Shown: one piece after another, positions 32,760-45,309 of the stretch | Position numbering within the stretch: position 1 is the stretch's first letter | How the letters are laid out: every line of letters begins with the position of its first letter | From: Megaleporinus macrocephalus | Lineage: Eukaryota > Chordata > Actinopteri > Characiformes > Anostomidae | Direction of reading: 5' to 3' | Length of the DNA stretch: 64,000 nucleotides | Assembly (NCBI GenBank): GCA_021613375.1 | Contig: CM038704.1 | Coordinates: forward strand, 4,268,405-4,332,404 | The notes under the pieces: generated by a model | What the model saw: only the letters and a program-made list of their open reading frames with translations | The model's database searches: none | What the model was told of the DNA's origin: nothing | Made by a program: the position numbers and the translations under genes

Positions 32760-34575
32760 CCTCGAGTCAGCGACTTGGACATAAGTTGCACTCAAGATAC
32801 AGACCTGATTCACACTTAACTGAGGCTCGGGATTTGACTCAGACTTGCATTTCAGACCTACCTCAGAGACTCGACTCCATTTCGCACCTCAGAGACTCGA
32901 CTTCAACTCACACCTCTAAAACTCACCTGGGACTACAGAGGTTTGAGATTTGACTCCAACTCCAAGACTTGTGATTCCACTGGGATTCGCAACTTAGAGA
33001 CCTGACTCCAGCTTCCACCTCAGAGATTCAGACCCACGTGTCAAACTTAAGGCTCAAATGGGACTCAACTCAGGCTTACACATTGAGACTGAAGCCAGAC
33101 AAACTTGCGCCTCAGAGAATCAACATGAACCTCAGAGACTCAAACTCACAACTCAGAGACTCGACTTCGACTTGCACTTTAAAACTCAGCTGGGACTCGC
33201 ACTATAGAAACTTAAGATTTGACTCAACCGGGACTGGAACTTAACTAACTTGTGACTCGACTCAGGCTTGTACCTTGAGACTGAAGACTTTAGACAAACT
33301 TGCACCTAAGAGAATCAACTCTGACTTGCAACTCAGAGACTTGAGACTCAACTAACTCTTGACTTGACTCAGACCTTAGGGACTCAGCTTGAACTCACAC
33401 CTCAAAGACTCATCTAAGGCTCAACCTCAGAGACTCTACTCAGATTTGTATCTCAGAGACTAGAATCCATGTGAGACACTCAATTCAGACTCCTCAGAGA
33501 CTCAACTAAGGCTCGCACCTCAGAAACTCAACTTGGACTCGACTTAGACTTGCATCTCAGCGACTTGACTCAGACTCACACCAGAGACTTAAAACTTGAC
33601 CTAACTGTGACTGCATTTCAGAGCCTCACATTTCAACATTCAAGACTCAACTGGCTCTCGATTCACAATTTGAACCGGCACCTCATATATTTGACTCAGA
33701 CTTGCAGCTCAGAGACTGTGACTCGCACCATAGAGATTCGACACAAACTCCAGACTTGAATCAGACTCCCCAGAGACTCAGCTCAGATTTGCACCTCAGA
33801 GACTCAACTCAGACTTGCACCTCAGAGACAAGACTCTGACTCACACCAGAGACTTGACTCAACTGAGACTACACATCAGAGAACCAAACACTCTGAAAAC
33901 ACTCTCGACTCGAGACTTAAACTCACACCTCAGATATTTGACTCAGACTTGCACTTCTGAGACTAAAGATTGAATCAGACTCCCCAGAGACTCAACTCAG
34001 ACTTGCACCTCAACGACTCAACTCAGACTTGCACCTCAGAGACTCAACTCAGACTTGCACCTTAGAGACTACAACTCATGTTGGAGACTTAATTGGGACT
34101 CACACCTCAAAGACTCACCTAGGACTCGCACCTCAGAGTCTCAACTCTGACTCACACCAGAGACACTCTGAAAACACTTTGGCTCTCTGCCTGAGACCTG
34201 AACTCACACCTGAGATATCTGACTCAGACTTACACCTCTGATACTCAAGATTAGACTCAGAATCACAGAAACTCCAGACTTGAATCAGACTCCCCAGAGA
34301 CTCAACTCATGCTTGCACCTAAGAATCTCGACTCTGACTCACACCAGAGACACTCTGAAAACACTATGGCTCTCGGCCTGAGACTTCAACTCACACCTCA
34401 GATATTTGACTCAGACTTGCACCTCTGAGACTCAAGATTAAGCTCAGAATCCCCCCGCGGAAAGACTGGGCTCAGGTGCACATCTCAGAAACTCCAGACT
34501 TGAATCAGACTCCCCAGAGACTCAACTCAGACTTGCACCTTAGAGACTCGAGTCAGACTCATACATCAGAGACTG
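32760..34575 (+). repeat. Degenerate 26-bp minisatellite, about 1.8 kb
   Basis: Units built round GAGACTCAACTCAGACTTGC plus ACCTCA, much diverged with indels. A block near 34040-34260 is largely repeated near 34290-34450. Divergence suggests an old array. The Thr/Ser/Gln-rich open frames inside it are artefacts. Confidence 0.9.
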
Positions 34576-36580
34576 TTGTTATTTGAGAATCAGGGCAGAA
34601 CCAGAGAAAAAATAGAACTCATATCTGTCTCCTCCAGCAAAACACATGGGACACCTTCCAATGCACTGTAGTAGAGAGTAGAGTCTAATGGCAGAATATC
34701 ACCTCCACACCCTTTTTACTGTCCAGATATTTTAGAAACAGAATGTAAGCATGCAGACTACATGGTGCTTGCACAGCCTTTCACCGCATAGACTCCAGAC
34801 TTGATTGTGACTCGCCACCCGTGGACTCAAGATGCCACTCAGACTCTCATAAAAATGACTTGTAAACATCTCTGGTTTGTATTACCCAACACTGGCGATC
34901 ATTTCATACTCCAGCTGATCTAGCAGCTCACACAGCTGTGGCTTCTCCGCTCAAGTCGACGCTTTCCCCATCGATATCGCTATCAATAAAAAAAAGAAAT
35001 GGTCGCTTCGGCCTCCGACAATATTTTCACTACTGATAGAGATCTGCTCGCTCAAGTAGGCCGTATTAAAAGCATTCTGCCTGGCGGCGATGTAATGGAT
35101 CTTATGCAAAAACGAAGAGACTGAATTCTGCCCCAGATTTCTCCGCAGATAGCGGCGGCAGGAATGAAGGGAAGCACCTCGGAACACATAAACGAAGTAA
35201 TAAGCGCGAGAGAACCCCTGGCTATCGGAATTAATCATTTCAGTGATAGAATAGGGCTGTCATAGTTCATTTGTTGGTGGTGGGATGCCACAGAGGAAGG
35301 AGCGGTAAGATAATGAATGGTTTAGGAGTTATGCATATTAAGAGGGAGAGTTGAAAAGGCGAAGGGAAAAGGGCGCGAGAGACCTGCCGGCCTAGTTAGG
35401 AGGCACCGGAGCGGAAGCGGCCCAGGCACGCCGGACTGGCTCCCTCTGGCTCTCTTGGGACTTGAAAGGACTTGAAGCATATGTAGGTGAGTGGTGGAAG
35501 ACCTCTGGGAGTGGAGCGCAGGCTTGACCAGTCTGACATGAAAGCAACGGTCAGAGGTTTGGTCCCTTACAGGCAAGGTTAGCAACATAAAAGCATATTT
35601 CATCATCGGTACCAGCAGGAAACCAAAGAATATGTATTTTTCATCCTCTTCCGTTCTAGTTGCACTAGAAAGTCTCGATAGACGAGCCACCGGAAAGCAA
35701 ATGCAAGTCTTCCAGGAGTGGAGACACATGAAAACAACTAACCTTCCAAAACCAATGAGGTGCATAATGCAATGTCCCCACTGTTAATAATTATGAGCAT
35801 GGCTAGCCACCATTTATAGCAATAAAGGTAATGATGTTGTGATAATATGTCATTTTCCATATACACGTGATCATTTTTAATTTGCATGCCATACTAATAA
35901 ACATCCTTAGCCAAAGTGCTGTGCTTGCCACCTCTTCTACAGCCAAGCAACCCAGCAGAGCAGCGGCAGCAGAGTGGTACAGTAGTGCTCAGGATATTTA
36001 GGAGTACTTGATGGAACCGTGTCTAACTGCTTTTTTTATGCAGGAAATGACACGTGTTGACAATGACAGTGTTTTTGTAGGAGCTGCCGGCAGCAAATTC
36101 TGCTACCACACGGTTCCCTTGTTTTTTTTTAATGCTCGCAGAACATGCAGAGCCTACGGAACAAAAAAAGACAGTGGAAATAAAATAACAGTACTGCTAG
36201 GAACTGACTACACAGCCGACCCACCGGGAACCCTGCTGGTCAGGCCATCATCCCTGCTGATACTGAAAATACACTGCCAAAATCCCGGCCCGGTCGCTTC
36301 TTCTGAAGGTCGAAATCAAATCTTGCGTCATGACCAGTTCCACTAAAAGCAGCTTGTCAACAAAAAATAGACTTCCTATAACGTATGTTGGGAAGACCTA
36401 CTTATAAGTGGAACACCAAGTACAGTACGTGCTAGACTTGACCTGGTGGTCAGTGCTGGGCCGGTGATGCAGTCAAGCTCTTTCAGTACACGAGGGTTTA
36501 TTGTCTTCTTGTCTTTAGATGTCATCCTGTGTTACATTCCCCACCGATGGAGCTAGAGATAGAGGGAAGTAACACGTGGG
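34576..36580. other. Intergenic sequence with complex islands
   Basis: Non-repetitive. 34880-35330 (including ATCGATATCGCTATCAATAA and GGAATTAATCATTTCAGTGA) and 35990-36360 are of the balanced, motif-rich type often seen in conserved noncoding elements. Open frames of 147 codons (minus, 35322-35765) and 112 codons (plus, 36008-36346) have no recognisable homology. Confidence 0.35.
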
Positions 36581-37825
36581 GTCTGTCTTAAAACCTAGTG
36601 AGGGTCTACATAGACAGCATTTTACGTCATAGTATGCGCGCTCCTGACATGTAGGCTGTTGACCTTTGGCCCAAAGGCTAGATCCGTGTTCGCTGGATCC
36701 TTTAGGAAAATCAGGAGACGAGAGACAGAGTTCACGACACAGCTGGTTTATTCACGAAGCTTCATGAAGCTCTGGACATCTCCACTACACCAGTGAGATC
36801 TGAATATGCTTTACATTGACCTTGATTATATAGTACAAAACAGCCTTATCCTGACGATGTGTGCACCAATCACAGGGCCAGGACCTACTTCCCCATATAC
36901 TAGGGCCAATCAGAAATTCATGCTCCTGCAGTCTCCAAGACAAAGCTTCATGCATTATGCCACACGGGTCCTATGCATCTTAATATTATTTAAATAATTC
37001 TTTAGCGCTCCGGTTCTGCTTTTTAGTTCCCCTTTTACTCCCCTTATCTCAAAGTCTGGCCATGGCGATAAGTGCACACATCCTTAGTCAGATACATCTC
37101 ACCCTTCTCGCAACCTCTTGCACTTACAAGTGCACCCATCCTCCCTCACGTACGTCTTGTACTTTTTGTGACCTATTGTACTTTGGTTATATTCAAGCAA
37201 GCAAGCTGACAGAGACTACATATAAATCTGAATTATCTGCAATATATGATCATGAACGTCTTCACATGATGTGTCTTCACATCTGACTCTCCATACCTCA
37301 AGGCTCTCTCAATTCTTAGATACCTCAAACATGCTGTCTACAGAGGAACCTTATTTAGACCTGATTTTAAGGAAGCATCGAACGCTTCCTCAGCCGCTAA
37401 GACAATCCCATGATGCAACACAGGCTAATCTAGGAGCAGTGAAGTGGTTTTAAAATGTGAGTTATTTAGATTTTCTCTGGAGTTTTAATGTGTTTCTGGT
37501 CATATAATCACACAAAACAGTATTTTATTATCAATTCTGTAACGAGTCCTTCATCATTTACAGTTTATACTCGAGCCATTAGCATTTATGCTAGCAGATT
37601 TTTAAGCCTCGGGCTATTGTTTTGAATGCCGGCTGGTAGCTTAGCAACCAGCTAAACCACCGGTGGCGTGCTGCAGTGGGCGGGAACAAGCCGTGACGCA
37701 GTCTCTCTCTAACTAGAGCATCTCAGTAATCTGTTTTATGAGGAGAGATGAGGAGAGAACGCTGCTACTTACACAGCTGCTACCTAGACAGCCTACTTAC
37801 ACACTCACTAGGGTTTGAGACAGAC
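36581..37825. mobile_element. Non-autonomous DNA transposon with about 23-bp TIRs
   Basis: The left end GTCTGTCTTAAAACCTAGTG and the right end read inverted, GTCTGTCTCAAACCCTAGTG, differ at two positions. The 1.2-kb interior shows no transposase. Related end fragments lie at 29875-30025 and near 54690-54750. I did not find a clean target duplication. Confidence 0.75.
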
Positions 37826-38371
37826 ATGTGGAGAGTGTTGATGGATGGAAGGGAAGGACAAGGAGAGAAGGTTTGCATTTATGAACAATAGTAGTCTTTT
37901 GCTTTGAGGCTTTACAGTCTGTAGACAGTTGTAGACAAGAATAACCAACATATGAACACTGAAAGACACAGCAGAGCTCTAAACAGAGTTAACGTTACAG
38001 TGTTTTACTTTGGCAAAGCGAAGGTAGACTAGGGAAGGTGTCAAGGAAATGAAAAGAACAAAACAACTAACCAGGACTAAACCTAACAACAAAAATACAG
38101 CGGGTGACACCTGCACCTTTCCCATGTGTCTAACAGAGAAAGCAAACTAACCTGTCTACACTCTCTGGAGAGAGACAACAAGAGAGGGGGAAGCGACACA
38201 TTGAGAGCGTAACGCAACAGACTTCATTCTAAAGCTAAAGTAGCACAGCTACTACAACAGAGCAACTTAACAGCCTCATACAAGAGAAAACCAAACACTC
38301 CCCCCACACAACACACCTCCTCTCAGGTGGGTTCATTTATTTAGAATTTAGAACTAGAATTAGCCACATGT
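37826..38371. other. Intergenic sequence, nothing recognised
   Basis: Non-repetitive, A-rich. No gene or element recognised. Confidence 0.4.
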
Positions 38372-38880
38372 CAAGTCAAGTTTATTTATATAGCGCTTTT
38401 TACAACGATGTTGTCTCAAAGCAGCTTTACAGAGTTTTGAAAACAGACAGTTATAACATATATCCCCCAGTGAGCAAGCCAGAGGCAACAGTGGCAAGAA
38501 CACCTCCCTCAGACTGGAGGAAGAAACCTTGGGAGGAACCAGACTCACAAGGGGAGACCCATCCTCCTCTGGTCAAACAGTATTTACAGTTTGAACTAAA
38601 TACCAAAGAAAGGAGCCTCTGTTTGAAATCTGGATAGCAAAGCTTTAGAAGCTGCACAGATAGAGGCAGTGTATGACTGAGGCAGTCTCTGGCTGAGGCA
38701 GTCTCTGGCTGAGGCAGTCTATGACTGAGTCTTTATGTAAAGTGGGCGTGAGCTGAAACAGTCCCATCCTATCTCAGTGCTGGTGCATCTGGATGGCACA
38801 GTGATGTAACTGAGGGTGTAACAGTAGATGGACAGGAGAGCTGGCTGGTGATGGTGGGGTGATGGCCCGATGATCAGTCC
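38372..38880 (+). repeat. Dispersed fish repeat (GTTTATTTATATAGCGC family)
   Basis: The best-preserved copy of the family. It has AAGTTTATTTATATAGCGCT, CTCAAAGCAGCTTTACAGAG, GAGGAAGAAACCTTGGGAGG and CATCCTCCTCTGGTCAAACA, and continues through CTTTAGAAGCTGCACAGATA to GGAGAGCTGGCTGGTGATGG as at 4740-4850. A short run of CTGAGGCAGTCTCTGG units sits inside it at about 38675-38725. Confidence 0.88.
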
Positions 38881-38937
38881 TTCAACAGCGTTCAACATGT
38901 GCTTTCACACAGCGAAGTTTGACCTTAAATTTAATCC

Positions 38938-39153
38938 ATCTGTGCAGTGAAACACCCACATATACATACACTAGTGAACATACACACTAGGGGGCAATGA
39001 AACACCCACAAATACACACACACTAGTAAACATACACACTAGGGGGCAATGAAACACCCACAAATACACACACACTAGTGAACATACACACTAGGGGGCA
39101 GTGAAACACCCACAAATACACACATACTAGTAAACATACACACTAGGGGGCAG
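38938..39153 (+). repeat. 52-bp tandem repeat, four units
   Basis: CACTAGGGGGCAATGAAACA recurs at about 52-base spacing together with CACCCACAAATACACACACA. Units differ at a few bases. Confidence 0.93.
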
Positions 39154-39780
39154 CGAGCACACATGCCCAGAGCGGTGGGCAGCCCTATCCACGGCGCCCG
39201 GGGAGCAGTTGGGGTTAGACAAGACCAGATCCCTAACCTTCAGCCCGCAACTGCCAAGACCCGTCTCCGAACGATCAGCGGCGACGTTGATTGGCATGTA
39301 GAGAGCGCAGCCAAACTCCAACGGAGCAGTTCAGCACATACTGTATAGAAATAAAGGGAAGTGAAAAAGAGAGCGACTTGATATATATACGACTGTAATC
39401 TTGTTTATGGATTATTAGGATTATGTAGATGATATATGTAAATGAGCTTATTCTGATTGGTTGCTCCCTATTGAGCCACATTTAAAAAAGCATATCCAGA
39501 CTGAAACACTCCTACCTTGAGCGGCAGAGGCTTCTTTGCAGGTTAGTTGGATATATAAAGGTATGTTAATACACGGTGACTTGATTTCAACGATGACGGC
39601 TAGATGAAGGTACCAATTTACAGGTTCGTCCTAGAACTGTTACAGTTTGTGGCGGTTATTTAAACCTGAAAAAAATTCTTGGCACTCAATGTGTTTCTCC
39701 AAAGAAGCAGAAATTGGGCAGTTCTTCTATGGCAGTAGTTCTACTATGGCAGTGTTCACCAACCCTGTATCTAACATACC
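39154..39780. other. Intergenic, possible SINE or LINE fragment at the start
   Basis: GGCGCCCGGGGAGCAGTTGG near 39196 resembles a phrase common in fish interspersed repeats, but the match is too short to classify. The remainder is AT-rich and unremarkable. Confidence 0.35.
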
Positions 39781-40465
39781 TACACTGTAATGAATTTCTG
39801 TAAATTTACTGTGGATATACAACAGTATCTTACTGTTTTTTATAATAATTGTAAAATACTGTCAAATAATCACACATTTTTACTGTAATTTAACAGTAAT
39901 GCAATCAGTTTCCCAATAACAGTAAATTACTGTTATTTATCAGCATAATACAGTTTTTTATTAAACTGTCCAAACTGCCTCTACTCATTTAAGTGATAAA
40001 ATATTTGCAGTGGGCGGGGCCCTCATGAAACTCAAGAAAAATGTAGCCGTTAACATTGCGTCTCCTAATGTTTACAGTGATATGGTTTTGTTAGTATAAT
40101 TATTAAACTTTTAAGATATAAGATGTTGTTAGTTAGGTTTATTTTATTTAGTGACTAAATTTAGCAAATAAACTGTAGCTTGAACTGTGTTAGCTAGTTA
40201 GCTAGCTAGCTGGTTGGCTAGTTGGTTAGTACCATAAATACGCAGTTATTTTACTGTTATATACTGTAATTCAATTTACAGTACAATACTGTTAAAATAA
40301 ATTACAGGAGATACACTGTAAAATAACAGTAAAATGCTGGCGTCTTGGTTGCCAGTATTTTACTGTTAATTTACAATCGTGTACTGTAATTTAATTTAGA
40401 GTACAATACCATTAAAATAAATTACAGTAGATGCACTGTAAAATAACAGTAAAATAAATACTGAA
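39781..40465 (+). repeat. TACAGTAAAAT repeat family, direct copy
   Basis: Shares with the inverted copy at 41765-42897 the phrases ACAACAGTATCTTACT, TAATGCAATCAGTTTCCCAA, AGTGGGCGGGGCC, AGATATAAGATGTTGTTAGT and TACTGTAATTCAATTTACAG. It opens ACACTGTAA and is rich in CTGT/ACAG. Confidence 0.88.
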
Positions 40466-41764
40466 GAGGTTAGTTAGCTAGCGCAGGTGTGGCAGATCTG
40501 GGAAAGAAGTAAGGTCCACAGGAAGGCAGATCTCCAGGACCAGGGTTGGGGTTCACTGTTCTGTCGGCATCCTTAGTTTTACAAGTGTAGATGGAGTCTC
40601 CGGGAGCTTATCCAGCAGTGGAGGAGGCTGTGACCATAAATCAAGCCGAATGCAGTCAAACTATTAGACCTCTCACTTTATATTCTCGCTGTCCAAGCAC
40701 CTCGTTCACATATCATGGCAGAACTGGAGCAGGAGAGTCGCTAGTCGGAGGAAAAGCACGTTTCTAGACGCAGGGAAGATAAAGGAGAGGCAGGGCTAGA
40801 GAGGCAAGGCTGGAGACGCAGGGCTGGAGAGGCGGGTTACAGGAGCCGTAATCTGTAAAGCAGCATCTTGGGCTACTTGGCCTGCAAATTGGCGTGGAAG
40901 GAAGAGGCTGCGTGTTGACAAAGCTGGTCTCCAGACTCTGACTGTTGGCTGAAGCGTAATCCTGCAGGGTGGGGGGGGGGCTGGGGGAGTTGAGTAAACA
41001 CGATTATGAGTCAGAGAGGAAGGGCCATCACTTCACCTGTCAGCCAAGCCGAGGAGAAAGAGCTTGGAAGGGAAAAAAAATAAACTGCCACCGTGAGCGG
41101 TAAGGAGGTGCGCAAGACCTGATCAAATGCCTCGGGATAACGGGCCCGGCTCCTGATGGACGGATGGACGGAACGTCACCGATGTGAAGAAGCTCATTTG
41201 CATGATTTTGCGCATTACCTATGACGCGGAGCGCTCGGCTCGAGTTAAGCGTGCAGCTTTTTCCGAATGTTTACAGTCTTGGGAACAAACTTCTCCGACA
41301 CGTTTGATTGGTGCTATCGTGCAGCCTGCATGAGACGCTCCGAAACGTCGCCTGCTGCGTTGTCACGCTTGAGCTGCAGGTTTTAACGCGAAGCCTTAAA
41401 AATTCCGATAAACCTCTCTTTTCCGTCACCTGTCCCTTAAGACAGCCTGTCTGTGACAGCTCTGACTGTGAATCAACCTGTTTGGGTGTTTTGAGTCATT
41501 AAACAGAGTTCTGAAGTTTAAAGTCGTCGCTGAGTGTTGATATTTGATCTGCTTAAACATTTGAAGGCAAACTGAATTATGGATTCAAAGATTAAGACGG
41601 GCACGTATTCATCCGTCCTTCCTTCCAGAGCAGTACAGTTCAACTCGAATGTATTCATATAACACTTTGAGGTGGTCACGAAGTGCCTGGACCTAAATGA
41701 ACATCAGCAAGGTCAACAGTGGAAAGAGGAAGCTATGCCACATAGAAGTCTACCAGCATGCCTA
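40466..41764. other. Complex intergenic island between inverted repeats
   Basis: Non-repetitive, with an AGGCAGGGCTAGAG/AGGCAAGGCTGGAG short repeat near 40788-40835 and a G run near 40970. 40850-41540 has a complex composition. Open frames show no recognisable homology. Possible conserved noncoding sequence. Confidence 0.35.
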
Positions 41765-42897
41765 CATAAAAAAATTTCACCATAAATTAACAGTAAAAGA
41801 CTGGCAGCAGAGACGCCAGCATTTTACTCTTATTTTACAGTGCATCTACTGTAATTTATTTTAATGGTATTGTACTCTAAATCGAATTACAGTATATGAC
41901 CGTAAATTAACAGCAAAATACTGGCAGCAGAGACGCCAGCATTTTATTGTTATTTTATAGTGCATCTCCTGTAATTTATTTTAATGGTTTTGTACTGTAA
42001 ATTAAATTACAGTACATGACCGTAAATTAACAGTAAAATACTGGCAGCAGATACGCTAGTATTTTACTGTTACTTTACAGTGCATCTACTGTAATTTATT
42101 TTAACAGTATTATACTGTAAATTGAATTTCAGTATATGACAGTAAAATAACTGTGTATTTATGGTACTAACCAACTAGCCAGCCAGCTAGCTAGCTAACT
42201 AGCTTACACTGTTCAACCTTTGCTAAATTTAGTCACTAAATGAAACAGACCTAACTAACAACATCTTATATATTAAAAGTTTAATAATTATACTGACAAA
42301 ACTATATCACTGTAAACATTAGGAGACGCGATGTTAACAGCTCTCTTTTTCTTGAGTTTAACGAGGACCACCACAGCTGCAGTCCAAACATGACAGTTGT
42401 AAATGCACCAGCTCACGTCACCTCGTCTAAGAACTGATTTAGATTATTTTTCTTTATTTTACGAATGAACACAAAACAAGCTGCCCGGCACTTCCTGCAC
42501 TGAATGAATGAGCTGAAAGAGTCTTAACTCAGCGAGCCCAATAGGCTGGCCCCGCCCACTACATATATTTTATCACTTAAATAATTAGAAGCAGTTTGGA
42601 CAGTTTAATAAAAAAGGGTTATCATTAAAAAGAAATATTAGTCTGTAATCTCCAGTATGGGTTTGATGGATAGTGACTGGACTATAAAGTGATGATGGTG
42701 CATATTTCAAAAGGTTGACAGAAAATACTGTATTAGCTGATAAATTACAGTTATTTTCTGTTATTGGGAAACTGATTGCATTACTGTTAATTTACATACA
42801 CTGTGTGATTATTTAACTGTATTTTATAATTATTATAAAAAATAGTAAGATACTGTTGTATATACACAGTAAAATTACAGCAATTTATTACAGTGTA
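41765..42897 (-). repeat. TACAGTAAAAT repeat family, inverted copy
   Basis: Reverse-complement partner of 39781-40465, with an extra sub-array in which a unit of about 125 bases (CTGGCAGCAGAGACGCCAGC...TTTACAGTGCATCTACTGTA) is repeated three times at 41800-42100. An insertion near 42600-42720 separates two homologous parts. Together with the other copy it could form a hairpin about 3 kb across. Confidence 0.85.
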
Positions 42898-42959
42898 AAA
42901 GAACAACTTTATACCCACAAATTGCTTGCTTTCAATGAATTCATTATGATAAACACTAC

Positions 42960-43270
42960 TGTCCCAATGTCTAAGGTCTAAGAACGAAGATCAACAGCTG
43001 GAACATAGATTCTAGATTATTTAGAGTTTATAGACGAGTACAGAAGTTTAAAGTCTGTTCTAAAAAATACAGGTAGTCAGTGCAGCTCTTTTAAAACAGG
43101 ACTGATCTGAGATCTGTTTAGTGTTTGTTAGGATCCCAGCTGCTGCTTTCTGGACCAGTTGGAACTCCAGTAAGAGACCAATAAAGCAATCAACTCTGAC
43201 CATTACTAGTCATCAACTCTGACCATTACAGTCATTAACTCTGACCATTACAGTGATCAACTCTCAGCGT
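42960..43270 (+). repeat. Dispersed repeat shared with 58255-58500
   Basis: Near-identical phrases: TAGACGAGTACAGAAGTTTA, AGTCAGTGCAGCTCTT, GGACTGATCTGAGATCTGTT and TTAGGATCCCAGCTGCTGC. It ends with three units of a 22-base sequence (CAACTCTGACCATTACAGTC) that in the other copy has grown into a long array. Confidence 0.9.
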
Positions 43271-44484
43271 AAGGCACCTAAGGTGATTGTTTTGAAAATG
43301 TATGTTCACCAGTAAGAACAGCAGATCTGATTAGAACAGATGTAAATAATCCTACATACAATACAAAGTAACATGAATATGTTATTGTGAGAGAAGTAGA
43401 TCAGATCTTGAGCTCCAGTTTGAAGAACAAAGTTAGGTTCCAGATTTCTCCTGGACGCCCCAGACATTGTATGAATGTGTTCAGTTCCTTCAGCAGCAAT
43501 CTTGATTTAGCTTAATGAAGTACTGAGCAGTCAAAGCAGGTATTAGATGAGAACTGTAAATAACACTGGCCTGTATCCACAAGGAGAAGCTTGGAAAGGG
43601 TTAAATAAACCCACTGGTGTATGTAAAAGCACTACTTACTGTATTCAGTTGAATATTTCAATGAAAAAGCGTTCTGCTGAGTAAATAAAAGCTTCCCATC
43701 TGAGAAAAAAATAGCTGTATAAATCTAATAATGTCCCCAAGTGCCTCAAACTTCTGCACTGTATCTTAAACACTGTCCGCAGTTCATGTAATATATAGAG
43801 AAATTCACAAATCATGTGTTCTGCTGGAAGAGTTTGGTGGAGTCTCTCATTTAAGATGCTTTTAGCCCCCTCTTTCCTTCAGTTGTTTACCTGCCCGGGA
43901 CGCCTTTCCTCTCGTTTCTGAAGTGCATTTAATCATTTGTCTGTATGATGAAAAATGAGGTCAGGTGTGGAAAAAGACAAGAGCATGAACAAGAGATGAT
44001 GCAACTGAGAAACACTCCTGAAACTCCGAATCACTCTCAGCCGCGTCTATGATCAGAGGAATTTGTGTTGAAAACAGGCCAGCATCTCCAAAAGATCCAC
44101 ACAATCCCCACCCACCCACTTAGAAACATCCAGCTTCTGCTTCTCCTCACGTACAGGATGTACACCAAGAATCGTGGATACTAATAATAAAACATTCAGT
44201 AAAACTGGAATAATTGCATTTGTCAAGGTCAAATTTTGCCTAATAAGTACTGTTATTTTCCGAATGGTGTATTTCTTCAAAAGTATTAGGACAATAAGCC
44301 TGATAATATGTTCATGGTTGCTCATTGCAAAGCATTGTGTTTTTGGCAGATCTTCGCCGCATAACTCATCCCACAGTTTTCAAACTACATTCCAACTCCA
44401 ATTTGTCTGATCTGATTGTGTGATTCAGGCTTGTATACAGCCTTTTGATTGGATGCATGGTTTCTGGAAAAAAAACCCATTTTA
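43271..44484. other. Intergenic sequence, nothing recognised
   Basis: Non-repetitive. 43840-44060 is of mixed composition. Overlapping open frames on both strands near 44050-44410 are unremarkable. Confidence 0.4.
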
Positions 44485-44880
44485 TTCTGGATTTTTTTCC
44501 CATAGAGAATAAATAGGATAGACGCCAATCTACTGAACTTCAGCTTGAACGACAGACACTGTTTCACCTACACTGATCTGTTTGTTTTCCATCCTTCACT
44601 TTTCCCCCATAGGGTCCTATTCATTTTCGGTCACACCCAAACCTCAAAGTTTCATTTAACCTACAACCCCAACTGCTTGTACTCTTTTTATCTCCAAACC
44701 TTTAATCCAACAGACTTACTGACCCACACTCCTCTATTTGTTGTTTATTCATCCCCCATTCCTCCCATAGGATCCTATTGATTTTTTGTTCAACCTACAG
44801 CCACCAAACAGCCTGTACTCACTCAGAGCAGATCCCCAAACACTAATCCACAGACATTGTTTTTGCGCAACCAGCCTGCA
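44485..44880 (+). repeat. Dispersed repeat shared with 2.9 kb and 17.5 kb
   Basis: Two to three modules with CCCATAGGGTCCTATTCATT, CACTCCTCTATTTGTTGTTT, CCTCCCATAGGATCCTATTG and CAGCCTGTACTCACTCAGAG, in the same orientation as 17495-18260. Confidence 0.85.
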
Positions 44881-44999
44881 CTTTTCTAGTTCTATTTATC
44901 GTTGTTTGTTTTTTTCAAGAGGAAGAAGTGAGGGGAGATCATTGTAACACCTGGAAGAGGTTTAGATGTGTGAGGCTGAACTAGAGTTCGTAGTCAAGC

Positions 45000-45195
45000 T
45001 ATTTGTGTAGCGCTTTTTACAACAATGTTCTCACAAAACAGCTTTAGAGAAGTTTGAAAACATCAAGTCATAACACATACACGATGGTGGCAAGAAAGCC
45101 CCCTCAAGACTGCAGGAAGAAAGCTTGGAAGGAACCAAGACTGTTTACAGTTTATTAAGATAAATATGAGAATCTCTGTTTGAAGTCTGGAAGGT
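45000..45195 (+). repeat. Dispersed fish repeat (GCGCTTTTTACAA family), short copy
   Basis: TTGTGTAGCGCTTTTTACAA, CTCACAAAACAGCTTTAGAG and AGCTTGGAAGGAACCAAGAC match the copies at 4475 and 38372. The middle is deleted. Confidence 0.8.
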
Positions 45196-45309
45196 AAAAA
45201 GGGGGGTGGAGCCAATCCCAGCATGATCAGGCAAAGGCAGGTTACACAATGGACAGGTTGCCAGTTCATCGTATGGCCAACAACAGGAAGTTTAGAGTGA
45301 CTGACCAAC

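Noticed and set aside
35322..35765. 147-codon minus-strand open frame
   Set aside because: No domain, no splice context and no recognisable family.
36008..36346. 112-codon + strand open frame
   Set aside because: No homology recognised. It runs into ordinary intergenic sequence and lacks supporting signals.
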